64,000 nt of DNA from Blastococcus saxobsidens (GCF_010682065.1 NZ_JAAGWG010000008.1:124001-188000), one strand, 5' to 3'; positions 1 through 7,873 are shown, counted from the stretch's first letter. A program made the numbers and translations. Notes: generated by a model not told the origin, from the letters alone.

Positions 1-126
1 CCGGACGTCGACCCCGGATGCCGGCGGGGTCGTCCCGCTGACCACGTCCAGCCAGCGGCGCTGCACCGCCACCGGCACGCGGGGGCCGAGCACCGGCCGC
101 ACGAGCGTGCGGACGACGGTGCGCAT
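1..126 (-). CDS. Partial alpha/beta-hydrolase-like protein (N-terminus only)
   Basis: A minus-strand reading frame starts with ATG at 124-126 and stays open to the left edge, so only about 42 N-terminal residues are visible. They begin MRTVVRTLVRPVLGPRVPVA and include QRRWLD. This basic, amphipathic start resembles the N-terminus of some actinobacterial alpha/beta-hydrolase-fold enzymes, but no catalytic motif is in view, so the assignment is a family impression only. It is read away from the tRNA at 301-374. Confidence 0.4.
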   Translation of the reverse strand, partial: MRTVVRTLVRPVLGPRVPVAVQRRWLDVVSGTTPPASGVDVR

Positions 127-285
127 GACGCCGGCGGGCACCTGCGGGCGGTTCACCGGGTGGCCCGGGAAGCGGTCGGGAGAGCGGTGCGGGGAGCAGC
201 GGTGGTCGCCAACGGGTCCTCCGGTCCGGGAACGGGCAGCCCGGACACCGTACGGGCGGCGCCTCCGGGGCGGCGTCGGCCCCGC
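127..285. other. Intergenic spacer, no supported gene
   Basis: This stretch between the leftward partial gene and the tRNA promoter is very GC-rich. It holds only short overlapping open frames without recognisable protein features. I see no convincing gene or repeat. It presumably contains the promoter of the leftward gene. Confidence 0.4.
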
Positions 286-291
286 TAGCGT
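286..291 (+). promoter_or_regulatory. Candidate -10 box of the tRNA gene
   Basis: TAGCGT fits the actinobacterial TAnnnT -10 pattern and lies 9 bases before the first base of the tRNA acceptor stem. I did not find an obvious -35. Confidence 0.35.
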
Positions 292-300
292 TCTCCCGAC

Positions 301-374
301 GCCCCCGTAGCCCAATCGGCAGAGGCAGGCCCCTTAAAAGGGTCCGAGTGTCGGTTCGAGTCCGACCGGGGGCA
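301..374 (+). tRNA. tRNA with UAA anticodon, short variable loop (Leu-UAA-like)
   Basis: The cloverleaf folds fully. The acceptor stem is 301-307 with 367-373 (7 perfect pairs). The D arm is 310-326 with a 3-bp stem. The anticodon stem is 328-332 with 340-344 around the loop CTTAAAA. The variable loop is only 5 nt (345-349). The T arm is 350-366 with loop TTCGAGT, and the discriminator is A374. Positions 34-36 read TAA, which would decode the rare leucine codon UUA. CCA is not fully encoded (CCT follows). Bacterial tRNA-Leu normally has a long variable arm; this one does not, although its 3-bp D stem and A73 are leucine-like. It could be a functional atypical isoacceptor, a differently charged tRNA or a tRNA-like RNA. 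Confidence 0.85.
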
Positions 375-421
375 CCTCGGATGCCGCTGTGAGGAACGGC
401 ACCGACCTTTTCGTGCGGAAA

Positions 422-440
422 ACCGACCGAATCGGTCGGT
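422..440. promoter_or_regulatory. TetR operator (8-bp perfect inverted repeat)
   Basis: ACCGACCG (422-429) and CGGTCGGT (433-440) are exact inverted repeats separated by AAT. The site ends 18 bases before the TetR start and covers the expected -35 position of the TACGGT -10 box at 447-452. This is the classic position for autorepression. Confidence 0.75.
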
Positions 441-446
441 CGCTCG

Positions 447-452
447 TACGGT
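447..452 (+). promoter_or_regulatory. -10 box of the leaderless tetR-mmpL operon
   Basis: TACGGT lies six bases before the GTG start at 459, so transcription should begin at or next to the start codon. There is no ribosome binding site in the gap. Confidence 0.5.
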
Positions 453-458
453 GGACGC

Positions 459-1055
459 GTGGCGAGACCGTTCCGGCAGCAGATCGACGAGGGGATCCTC
501 GATCGAGCCGCCGCGCTGTTCGCCCGCCGTGGCTTCGCGAAGACGTCGCTGCAGGACGTCGCCGACGCCGTGGGGCTGTCCAAGGCCGGGCTGCTGCACC
601 ACTTCCCGAGCAAGGACGCCCTGCACGAGGCAGTGCTGGCGCAGGCCGAGGCCCAGGCCCGAGGGGTGCTCGACGAGGTCGGCTCGATGCCGCTCGGCGC
701 GGCCCGCGACCGCCGGGCCGTGGAGGTCGTCGTCGACGTCGCCCTCGCCCACCCCGGCCTGGTGGCGCTGATGCTCGCCCCGGTGCTGCAGGCCGACGCC
801 GAGCCCGTCCCGGGTGCCGGGACCTCGGGTGCGGCCGCGCTCGAGGCCTTCGGGGTGGACCTGGAGACGTCCGACGCCGAGCGCCTGGTGCGGGTGCTGG
901 GTGCCCTCGGTGCCCTCGCCGTCCTGTCGCTGGCGGCCCACCATGAGAACCAGACCACCACGTGGCGGGCGCACGTCGCCGCCACCTGCTTCGACGCGCT
1001 CGGTCACCGCCGTCCCGGCGCCGCTCTTCCCAGCTCCGACCAGGTGGAGGCCTGA
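459..1055 (+). CDS. TetR/AcrR family transcriptional regulator
   Basis: This 198-residue protein has a typical TetR N-terminal DNA-binding domain. Residues 9-50 contain a helix-turn-helix ending in VGLSKAGLLHHFPSKDAL. A helical C-terminal ligand domain follows. The GTG start is supported by the TACGGT box six bases upstream. A perfect palindrome at 422-440 overlaps the promoter, so the protein very likely represses its own operon. The next gene, an MMPL transporter, begins five bases after the stop, which suggests the regulator controls export of a lipophilic compound. The ligand cannot be inferred. Confidence 0.92.
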   Translation: MARPFRQQIDEGILDRAAALFARRGFAKTSLQDVADAVGLSKAGLLHHFPSKDALHEAVLAQAEAQARGVLDEVGSMPLGAARDRRAVEVVVDVALAHPGLVALMLAPVLQADAEPVPGAGTSGAAALEAFGVDLETSDAERLVRVLGALGALAVLSLAAHHENQTTTWRAHVAATCFDALGHRRPGAALPSSDQVEA

Positions 1056-1060
1056 TCTGC

Positions 1061-3247
1061 ATGGCTCTTGTGTTGTCCCGACTCGGTGCCTTCTCCCACC
1101 GGCACCGCCTGGCGGTCGTCGCCGTCTGGCTGCTCGTCCTCATCGGTGGCGGCGTCGGCGCGGCCACCCTCGCCGGTGAGACGTCCAGCAGCTTCTCCAT
1201 CCCCGGGCAGGAGTCGACGACCGCGCTGGAGCGGATCGACGAGGAGTTCGGCCGCGGCGGCGGCGCCACCGCCCGTGTGGTCGTCCAGGCCCCCGAGGGC
1301 CAGACGCTGACCACCCCGGAGAACGTGCCCGCGATCGCCGAGCTGGTGCAGACCCTGTCGGCGCTGCCCGGCGTGGAGAGCGCCACCAACCCGCTGGACC
1401 CGGCGGCGCCGTCGGTCAACGCCGCCCAGGACATCGCCTACAGCACGGTGACCTACTCGGTCGGCCCCGGCGAGGTCCCCCTGGAGCAGCAGGACGCGCT
1501 GCTCGAGGCCGTGGACGACGCTCGCCAGGGTGGTCTGACCGTCGAGGTCGGCGGTCAGGCCACCGAGAACGTGCCCGCCATCGGCGGCATCTCCGAGGTC
1601 GCCGGCGTGGTGATCGCCCTGCTGGTCCTCGCGGTCACCTACGGCTCCCTGGTCGTCGCCGGCATGAACCTGCTGACCGCGATCGTGGGCGTCGGCATCG
1701 GCGTCGCGGGCATCACCATCGCCACGGGCTTCGTCGACCTCTCCTCGACCACGCCCATCCTCGCCGCCATGCTCGGCCTGGCCGTCGGCATCGACTACAC
1801 GCTGTTCATCGTCACCCGGTTCCGCCAGGAGCTGCGCAGCGGCCGCGACGTCGGGGACGCCGTCCGCATCGCCGTCGGCACGGCCGGGTCCGCGGTCGTG
1901 ACCGCCGGCCTCACCGTGGTCATCGCGCTGGTGGGCCTGTCGGTGGTCGGGATCCCGTTCCTCACCCAGATGGGCCTCGCCGCGGCCGCGACGATCGTCG
2001 TCGCCGTCCTGGTGGCGATCACCCTGGTGCCGGCCGTGCTGGGCTTCCTCGGCCGCCGCACCCTGCCCCGGCGGCAGCGCGCCGCTGCGACCGACGGATC
2101 GCCGGCGGTGCCCGCCGGGCGCGGCTTCCTGGCCGGCTGGGTCGCCACCGTCACCCGCTACCGCGTGCTCTCCCTGCTGGTGACCGTGGCGGCGCTCGCC
2201 GTCGTCTCCATCCCGTTCTTCTCCATGCAGACGACGCTGGTGCAGATGCCGCCGGAGGACAGCACCCAGGCCCGGGCGCAGGAGCTCCTCGCCGACGGCT
2301 TCGGTGCCGGCTTCAACGGCCCGCTGGTGGTCCTCTTCGAGGGCGACGGCGCCGCCGCGACCGCCGGGGAGCTCAGCGGCGCGATCAGCGAGCTCGACGA
2401 CGTCGCGCTGGTCACCCCGCCGACGCCGAACGCCGACGGCAGTGCCGCCCAGCTCGTCGTCATCCCCGAGTCCGGCCCCACCGACCCCGCGACCGAGCAG
2501 CTCGTCGAGGACATGCGCGATCTGCTGGGCAGCACGGACGGTGTGGACGCCTCGGTCACCGGCGCCACCGCGGTGAGCGTGGACGTGGCGGCCAGCCTCA
2601 ACGCCGCGCTGCCGGTCTACCTGGCGCTGGTCGTGGGTCTGGCGCTGGTCCTGCTGGTGCTGGTCTTCCGCGCGCTGCTGGTGCCGCTGGTCGGCGTGCT
2701 CGGCTTCGTCCTCACCGTCGGCGCCTCGCTCGGCGCCACCGTCGCGGTGTTCCAGTGGGGCTGGCTGGCCGACGCGGTGAACCTCGAGGGCACCGGGCCG
2801 CTGATCAGCCTCACGCCGATCCTGGTCATCGGCATCCTGTTCGGGCTGGCGATGGACTACCAGATCTTCCTGGTCTCCCGGATGCACGAGGCGCACAGCC
2901 ACGGCGCGAAGCCGGTCGACGCCATCCGCACCGGGTTCCGTCAGGCGGCGCCCGTGGTGGTGGCCGCCGCGCTGATCATGTTCTCGGTGTTCGCCGGGTT
3001 CGTGCCCGCGGGTGAGGCGACCATCAAGTCGATCGCGTTCGCGCTGGCGGCGGGCATCCTCTTCGACGCCTTCGTCGTGCGGATGGTGCTGGTCCCCGCC
3101 GCCCTCGCGCTGCTGGGGGAGCGGGCCTGGTGGCTGCCCCGCTGGCTGCGCTGGCTGCCCGTCCTGGACGTCGAGGGCGCCGCGCTGGAGAAGGGGTCGG
3201 GCCGGCACGCGGCGCCGGCGGACCTGGTCGGCGCGTCCGACCGCTGA
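1061..3247 (+). CDS. MMPL/RND family transporter
   Basis: This 728-residue membrane protein has the duplicated RND layout: a TM helix near residues 15-35, a large external domain, a block of TM helices, then the same pattern again. The two TM4-type motifs GLAVGIDYTLFIVTRF and FGLAMDYQIFLVSRM contain the aspartates used for proton coupling in MMPL/YdfJ-type exporters. I start it at the ATG at 1061, five bases after tetR. Upstream in-frame codons would overlap tetR and encode an arginine-rich sequence unlike the family. It is co-transcribed with and presumably repressed by the TetR protein. The substrate is unknown; lipids or drugs are usual for the family. Confidence 0.93.
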   Translation: MALVLSRLGAFSHRHRLAVVAVWLLVLIGGGVGAATLAGETSSSFSIPGQESTTALERIDEEFGRGGGATARVVVQAPEGQTLTTPENVPAIAELVQTLSALPGVESATNPLDPAAPSVNAAQDIAYSTVTYSVGPGEVPLEQQDALLEAVDDARQGGLTVEVGGQATENVPAIGGISEVAGVVIALLVLAVTYGSLVVAGMNLLTAIVGVGIGVAGITIATGFVDLSSTTPILAAMLGLAVGIDYTLFIVTRFRQELRSGRDVGDAVRIAVGTAGSAVVTAGLTVVIALVGLSVVGIPFLTQMGLAAAATIVVAVLVAITLVPAVLGFLGRRTLPRRQRAAATDGSPAVPAGRGFLAGWVATVTRYRVLSLLVTVAALAVVSIPFFSMQTTLVQMPPEDSTQARAQELLADGFGAGFNGPLVVLFEGDGAAATAGELSGAISELDDVALVTPPTPNADGSAAQLVVIPESGPTDPATEQLVEDMRDLLGSTDGVDASVTGATAVSVDVAASLNAALPVYLALVVGLALVLLVLVFRALLVPLVGVLGFVLTVGASLGATVAVFQWGWLADAVNLEGTGPLISLTPILVIGILFGLAMDYQIFLVSRMHEAHSHGAKPVDAIRTGFRQAAPVVVAAALIMFSVFAGFVPAGEATIKSIAFALAAGILFDAFVVRMVLVPAALALLGERAWWLPRWLRWLPVLDVEGAALEKGSGRHAAPADLVGASDR

Positions 3248-3298
3248 CCCGCCCCGGCCGTCGGTTAGTTCGGGCGCCGCACCGGGCACGGGGGGCCG

Positions 3299-3589
3299 GT
3301 GGCGGCGGCGCGGGTGGCGGCGAGCGGGCAGTGGACCGACCCCGAGGACGGGATCCGGTACCCGGCCGGTGAGGTGCACGGCTGGGGGCCCGGGCGCAAC
3401 GAGACGGTGTGCGGGCTATCGGTGAGCAGGTCGGGGCTGACCCGCTTCCCGCACGTGTCGTGGGCCGACGTCCAGCCGGAGTCCGGCCGGCACGCCGAGG
3501 AGGTGCAGTCGGTCTGCCGGCGCTGCCGAGCGGGTCTCGGTGGCCGCAGGGACGACCGCGGCTGGCAGCGCACCGACCCGCGTCCCTGA
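3299..3589 (+). CDS. Small conserved CxxC protein, unknown function
   Basis: This protein of about 96 residues contains ETVCGLS early and CRRC near the C-terminus, a C...CxxC arrangement that could bind one metal ion. The stretch LTRFPHVSWADVQPE is typical of small hypothetical proteins common in actinobacteria. The GTG start at 3299 follows a run of G residues that could act as a weak ribosome binding site. A GTG five codons later is also possible. No operon partner is obvious: the MMPL gene ends 51 bases upstream and the Bax1-I gene starts 153 bases downstream. Function is unknown. Confidence 0.65.
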   Translation: MAAARVAASGQWTDPEDGIRYPAGEVHGWGPGRNETVCGLSVSRSGLTRFPHVSWADVQPESGRHAEEVQSVCRRCRAGLGGRRDDRGWQRTDPRP

Positions 3590-3742
3590 CCGCGCGCATG
3601 GTGAGTGCCGCCGGTCCGCGCCACCCGCGCGGGGGATCGATGTGGCCCCGTGGAACGCTTCGGGCGTGTCGGGCGTTGACCTGACCGAGTGGAGTGCAGG
3701 AAGTTGACTCCACGACCGACGAGTCACCTCGAGGAGATGACG

Positions 3743-4597
3743 ATGCCCAGTAAGAACCCGGCGTTCAGCCGAGGCTTCGGCAACAACGCGGGCCCCGGCC
3801 AGCCGTACGCGGGTTGGGGCAACGCTCCGCAGCAGCAGTACGGGGCCCCGCAGTACGGTGCGCCCCAGTACGGCGCGCCCGCCCCGCAGCAGGACCAGTA
3901 CGCCGCTCCGTCCCCGTACGGGACCACGCCGGACACGCGGTACATGACGATGGACGACGTCGTCACCAAGACGGGGCTCTCGTTCCTGGTGACCGTCGCG
4001 ACCGCGGCCGCTGTCTGGGCGATGCCCGGCAACGCTGCCTGGGGCTTCGCGCTCCCGGCGGTCCTGGTCGCGTTCGTCCTCGGCCTGGTGATCAGCTTCA
4101 AGCAGATCGCCAGCCCGATCGCGACGCTGTCCTACGGCGCCCTGTACGGCGTCGCGCTCGGCGCGATCAGCGAGGCCTTCAACGACCGGTTCGACGGCAT
4201 CGTCATGCAGGCGCTGATCGGCACCTTCGGTGTCTTCGCCGGCATGCTGGTGGTCTACAAGACCGGCGCCATCCGCGTCACGCCGAAGTTCACCCGCTGG
4301 ATGATGGCGGCGCTGATCGGTGTCCTGGTGCTGATGGTGGCCAACCTGGTCGCCGGCTTCTTCACCGACGGCGGTCTCGGCCTGCGTGACGGTGGCCCGC
4401 TGGCCATCATCTTCAGCCTGGTCGTGATCGGTGTGGCGGCGTTCTCGCTGCTGCTCGACTTCGACATGGCCGACGAGGCGATCCGTCGCGGTGCCCCCGC
4501 GAAGTTCGCCTGGTACATCGCCTTCGGTCTGCTCGTGACCGTCGTCTGGCTGTACCTGGAGATCCTGCGGCTCCTGAGCTACCTCCAGGACGACTGA
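3743..4597 (+). CDS. Bax inhibitor-1/YccA family membrane protein
   Basis: This 284-residue protein has a soluble N-terminus rich in Gln, Pro, Tyr and Ala, with three near-repeats of QYGAP between residues 33 and 48. About seven hydrophobic helices follow from residue 75 to the end. The start MPSKNPAFSRGFG and the overall pattern match the actinobacterial Bax1-I (PF12811-like) family. GAGGAG at 3731-3736 sits six bases before ATG 3743 and decides between this start and the ATG at 3737. The substrate or ion specificity of these bacterial proteins is not settled. A strong hairpin at 4613-4660 ends the transcript. Confidence 0.88.
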   Translation: MPSKNPAFSRGFGNNAGPGQPYAGWGNAPQQQYGAPQYGAPQYGAPAPQQDQYAAPSPYGTTPDTRYMTMDDVVTKTGLSFLVTVATAAAVWAMPGNAAWGFALPAVLVAFVLGLVISFKQIASPIATLSYGALYGVALGAISEAFNDRFDGIVMQALIGTFGVFAGMLVVYKTGAIRVTPKFTRWMMAALIGVLVLMVANLVAGFFTDGGLGLRDGGPLAIIFSLVVIGVAAFSLLLDFDMADEAIRRGAPAKFAWYIAFGLLVTVVWLYLEILRLLSYLQDD

Positions 4598-4612
4598 GCA
4601 CCACCCCGCACC

Positions 4613-4660
4613 ACATGACAGTGGCCCGGTCCCCGCGAGGGGGCCGGGCCACTGTCATGT
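4613..4660. terminator. Very long bidirectional terminator hairpin
   Basis: A 22-bp stem (4613-4634 with 4639-4660, one G-T pair) closes on a 4-base loop between the convergent Bax1-I and HNH genes. There is no T tract, which is usual in actinobacteria. It could serve both genes. Confidence 0.8.
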
Positions 4661-4755
4661 CCGGGTGGGCTCCGCGACGTGCGCACCGGTGCCTGCGAGC
4701 CCCCTGCCGACCAGGCACGGCCCCCCGGACCCTCCCGTGGCACCCGCACAGTGCG

Positions 4756-4847
4756 GCACCCCGGAAGCGCCGCACCCCGGCAGCGCCGCACCCCGGCAGC
4801 GCCGCACCCCGGAAGCGCCGCACGCCGGCAGCGCCGCACTCGGCGCC
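4756..4847. repeat. Tandem 16-bp repeat, about 5.7 copies
   Basis: Five full units of the pattern GCACCCCGGmAGCGCC run from 4756 to 4835, and a partial diverged unit follows to about 4847. Units differ mainly at one A/C position and one C/G position. The array lies in the gap between two convergent genes. The 16-base period is not a multiple of three, so it is unlikely to be coding. Confidence 0.85.
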
Positions 4848-4893
4848 CTCACACCGCGGCACCTGAGCACCCCGGCATCGAGGCAGGGGGCGA

Positions 4894-6414
4894 TCATAAC
4901 GGTGGCGGATCGTCGTCAGCGGCAGGGCCGGACGGGCTCCGCTCCGCCGGCTTCTCCGGGTTCGGTGGCCCCGGTGACAGTGGCCGCAGGCCGGGCGGGT
5001 GCATGCCCGGTGGGCGGGTGGTGCGGGTGACCCCGGACGGGGTGGTGACGTGGAGCGTGCCGTCGTCGTCCATCACGAACAGCCAGCCGCGGGCGAGGGT
5101 CTTCAGCCGGTGGTGGCTGCGGCACAGGCAGCAGAGGTTGGCGCAGTCGGTGGCGCCGCCGGCGGCATGCGGGACGACGTGGTCGCGGTCGGTCCAGCCC
5201 ACGCGCTGCCCGCAGTGGGGGAAGCGGCAGCCCCGGTCGCGGGTGACGACGAACGCGTCCTGCGCGCCGGTGGGGGTGTAGGTGTCGGTCGCCGGCGGCC
5301 GGGACAGCAGCGGGCAGTCGCACGTCGCCTCGGGGTGGTCCCGGCAGCCTCGGCGGGCTACTCCCGCGAGCTGCTCCGGGGTGGTGGCCGCCAGCAGCCT
5401 CCCGTCGGGATCGGTGAGGGCGAGAGCCAGCGAGCCGCCTTCGGGACGCTGCAGGCCCAGGGCTGCGATGCGCCGGAGCAGCTCGCGCACGTGCGCCGCT
5501 GTGATCGGCAGCCCGCCGACCGAGCCCGGGGCGGCCGAAGCCCCCTCCACCGCGTCGAGGGCGGCGGTGACCGTGACCTGAGCGGAGACCGCGGGCAGGC
5601 CGTGGTCGGCGGGGCGGCGGACGAGCAGCGAGAAGACCTCCGCCCGGATCTGTCCGATCGGCCGTGGATCGCCGTCGGCCTTCGCCATGGCGGCCAGCTG
5701 GTCGATCAGGGCGTACGCCTCGGCGACCTCGTCGGCGGGCAGCTCGGCCGCGAGGGTTGCCATGCCCTCCAGGTGCGAGGGGTAGCTGCGCACGTCGGCC
5801 TGCCGCTCTGCGTCCTCCCGGCGGGCGTCGACGGCGTCCGCGTCGAGCGCGACGAGCAGCTCGAGCGCCCGGGCGCGCAGCCGGGTCCTGGACAGTTCAC
5901 CGGCCTCGGGCAGCAGGCGGGACTCGACCTGCCGGGCGATGTCCGGCGAGGTGTGCTGCAGCACGTCGGCGAGCACCGCGGCGCGGCCCTCGTCGAGGGC
6001 GCCCCCGGTGAGCGCCGCCCAGGTGGCCGGCAGGTTCTCCCGGTAGGTCCACGCTCGCCGCGCACGGTGCGAGGCGGTGGCGCGACCGCAGTTCAGCACC
6101 ACCGCCAGCTCGCTGGAGAAGAACTGCGAGACGCCGGGCAGCTCGGTGTCGGGCGCCCACGCACCCTTCCGCGCGCCCGGGTGGTCCGCCGACGGATCCA
6201 GGGTGTCGGGTGTGTCCTCGGCCAGGCCGAGGATCAGCTCGGCCTCGTAGGCGGCGTCCATGGCCCTGCGGACCTGCAGCCGCTGCAGCTCGGCGGCCTT
6301 CTCCTCCTTGGTCAGCACACCCACGGGCAGCCGTGCGCTGGTCGGTGGCCGCTCGAGCAGCAGGGCGACGAGCCCGGCCTCGAGCGGCGAGCGCACGGAG
6401 CCGACTGCCGACAT
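4894..6414 (-). CDS. DUF222 domain HNH endonuclease
   Basis: This 506-residue protein has an N-terminal DUF222 region (about residues 30-330) and a C-terminal HNH nuclease domain. The nuclease core reads CRFPHCGQRVGWTDRDHVVP, then NLCCLCRSHH. The ATG at 6414 is preceded by TATGTT at six bases (6421-6426 on the minus strand), so the mRNA is probably leaderless. Such proteins are multicopy in many actinobacteria and are often linked to 13E12-type repeats, but I see no flanking element here. The last sense codon is TTA (plus-strand TAA at 4897-4899), the only in-frame TTA I noticed. The tail is proline-rich and probably disordered. The biological role of the family is unclear. Confidence 0.9.
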   Translation of the reverse strand: MSAVGSVRSPLEAGLVALLLERPPTSARLPVGVLTKEEKAAELQRLQVRRAMDAAYEAELILGLAEDTPDTLDPSADHPGARKGAWAPDTELPGVSQFFSSELAVVLNCGRATASHRARRAWTYRENLPATWAALTGGALDEGRAAVLADVLQHTSPDIARQVESRLLPEAGELSRTRLRARALELLVALDADAVDARREDAERQADVRSYPSHLEGMATLAAELPADEVAEAYALIDQLAAMAKADGDPRPIGQIRAEVFSLLVRRPADHGLPAVSAQVTVTAALDAVEGASAAPGSVGGLPITAAHVRELLRRIAALGLQRPEGGSLALALTDPDGRLLAATTPEQLAGVARRGCRDHPEATCDCPLLSRPPATDTYTPTGAQDAFVVTRDRGCRFPHCGQRVGWTDRDHVVPHAAGGATDCANLCCLCRSHHRLKTLARGWLFVMDDDGTLHVTTPSGVTRTTRPPGMHPPGLRPLSPGPPNPEKPAERSPSGPAADDDPPPL

Positions 6415-6420
6415 GAGGCG

Positions 6421-6426
6421 AACATA
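6421..6426 (-). promoter_or_regulatory. -10 box of the HNH gene (leaderless)
   Basis: On the minus strand TATGTT is followed by six bases and then the ATG at 6414. This fits the TAnnnT-N6-start pattern seen for several genes in the window. Confidence 0.5.
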
Positions 6427-6469
6427 GGTTCGAGGTACGACAGTTTGGCGCTCCGACCGAGACGACGAT

Positions 6470-6498
6470 GGCCCGGCCCCCCGAGGGGGAACCGGGCC
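6470..6498 (-). terminator. Terminator after the thiolase gene
   Basis: A GC-rich hairpin (7 bp plus 5 bp, with a two-base AA bulge on one side) lies 20 bases beyond the thiolase stop, in the gap before the downstream HNH promoter. Confidence 0.65.
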
Positions 6499-6518
6499 AC
6501 GGTCGTGCCGGGGCTACC

Positions 6519-7739
6519 TCAGGAGAGGCGCTCCAGGACCATCGCCATGCCCATGCCGCCACCGACGCACATGGTCTCCAGGCCGAAGGTCTTGTCCCGG
6601 GTCTGCAGACCGTTGATCAGCGTGCCGGTGATGCGGGCACCGGTGCTGCCGAACGGGTGCCCGACGGCGATGGCGCCACCGTGCACGTTCAGCTTGTCGA
6701 TGTCGATGTTCAGGTCGCGGTAGCTGGGGATGACCTGGGCGGCGAACGCCTCGTTGATCTCGACGAGGTCGATGTCGTCGATGGTCATGCCCGCCCGCTG
6801 GAGGGCCAGGCGCGAGGCGTCGACCGGGCCGTAGCCCATGATCTCCGGCGAGAGGCCGGTGACCGCGGTGGAGACCACGCGGGCCAGCGGGGTGAGGCCC
6901 AGCTGGGCGGCCTTGGTGTCGCTCATGATGACCACGGCGGAGGCGCCGTCGTTGAGCGGGCAGGCGTTGCCGGCGGTGACCCGGCCGTCGGGGCGGAAGA
7001 CCGGCTTGAGCGCGGAGATGCCCTCCAGGGTGGTTCCGGGGCGCGGGCCGTCGTCCTTGGTGACCACGGTGCCGTCCGGCGTGGTGATCGGGACGATCTC
7101 GCGGTCCCAGAAGCCGTTGTCGATGGACTCCTCGGCGAGGTTCTGGCTGCGCACGGCGAACTCGTCCATCTCCTGGCGGGAGACGCCCTTGAGCAGCGCC
7201 AGGTTCTCGGCGGTCTGCCCCATGGCGATGTAGACGTCGGGGACATCGCCGTTCTCGCGCGGGTCGGTCCAGGAGTCCGCACCGCTCTCGGCGACCTTGG
7301 CCACCCGGGCCTGGGCGTCGCCGAACACCGGGTTCTGGGTGTCGGGCAGCGCGTCGCTGTTGCCCTTCACGAAGCGGGACACCGTCTCCACACCGGCGGA
7401 GATGAAGACGTCGCCCTCGCCGGCCTTGATGGCGTGCAGCGCCATGCGGGTGGTCTGCAGCGACGAGGAGCAGTACCGGGTGATCGTGGTGCCGGGCAGG
7501 TGGTCCATGCCGAGCAGCACGCTGACCACGCGGCCCATGTTGTAGCCCTGCTCGCCGCCGGGCAGGCCGCAGCCGAGCATCAGGTCGTCGATGTCGTGCG
7601 GGTCGAGCGAGGGCACCTTGTCCAGGGCGGCGCGGACGACGGCGGCGGCCAGGTCGTCGGGCCGCATGTCCTTCAGCGACCCCTTGAACGCGCGGCCGAT
7701 GGGCGAGCGCGCGGTCGCGACGATGACGGCTTCGGGCAT
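6519..7739 (-). CDS. Acetyl-CoA C-acyltransferase (thiolase)
   Basis: This 406-residue enzyme has all thiolase signatures. The nucleophilic cysteine is in RYCSSSLQT near residue 90, the active-site His in NVHGGAIAVGHPFGSTGAR near residue 360, and the second catalytic Cys in CVGGGMGMA close to the C-terminus. It would cleave 3-ketoacyl-CoA in beta-oxidation or condense two acetyl-CoA. I start at ATG 7739 because GGAGGA lies six bases before it and the N-terminus MPEAVIVATARSPIG is the family start. It appears monocistronic. The pathway (fatty acid, steroid or acetoacetyl-CoA) cannot be told from sequence. Confidence 0.93.
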   Translation of the reverse strand: MPEAVIVATARSPIGRAFKGSLKDMRPDDLAAAVVRAALDKVPSLDPHDIDDLMLGCGLPGGEQGYNMGRVVSVLLGMDHLPGTTITRYCSSSLQTTRMALHAIKAGEGDVFISAGVETVSRFVKGNSDALPDTQNPVFGDAQARVAKVAESGADSWTDPRENGDVPDVYIAMGQTAENLALLKGVSRQEMDEFAVRSQNLAEESIDNGFWDREIVPITTPDGTVVTKDDGPRPGTTLEGISALKPVFRPDGRVTAGNACPLNDGASAVVIMSDTKAAQLGLTPLARVVSTAVTGLSPEIMGYGPVDASRLALQRAGMTIDDIDLVEINEAFAAQVIPSYRDLNIDIDKLNVHGGAIAVGHPFGSTGARITGTLINGLQTRDKTFGLETMCVGGGMGMAMVLERLS

Positions 7740-7873
7740 GGGGGTCCTCCACGATGAGGCGGGTCCGGGCGCGGGTCGCCGGACGTCGGTCAATTACGGA
7801 AACTACCCCGGTCCGCCCGCGAGGCGTCCTGCCGTCGGGCCGCGATCGCCCGTTGTGGCTCGCGTCACGCCGA

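Noticed and set aside
1004-3379. A very long minus-strand open frame opposite the MMPL gene
   Set aside because: It is rich in His, Arg, Asp and Gly without domains, as expected for the antisense of a high-GC gene. The plus strand encodes a clear transporter.
4756-4847. Tandem repeats as a possible CRISPR array
   Set aside because: Units are only 16 bp, directly adjoining, with no spacers and no cas genes.
4894-6414. HNH gene as part of an intron, intein or insertion sequence
   Set aside because: I see no terminal inverted repeats, target duplication or split host gene; the neighbours are intact.
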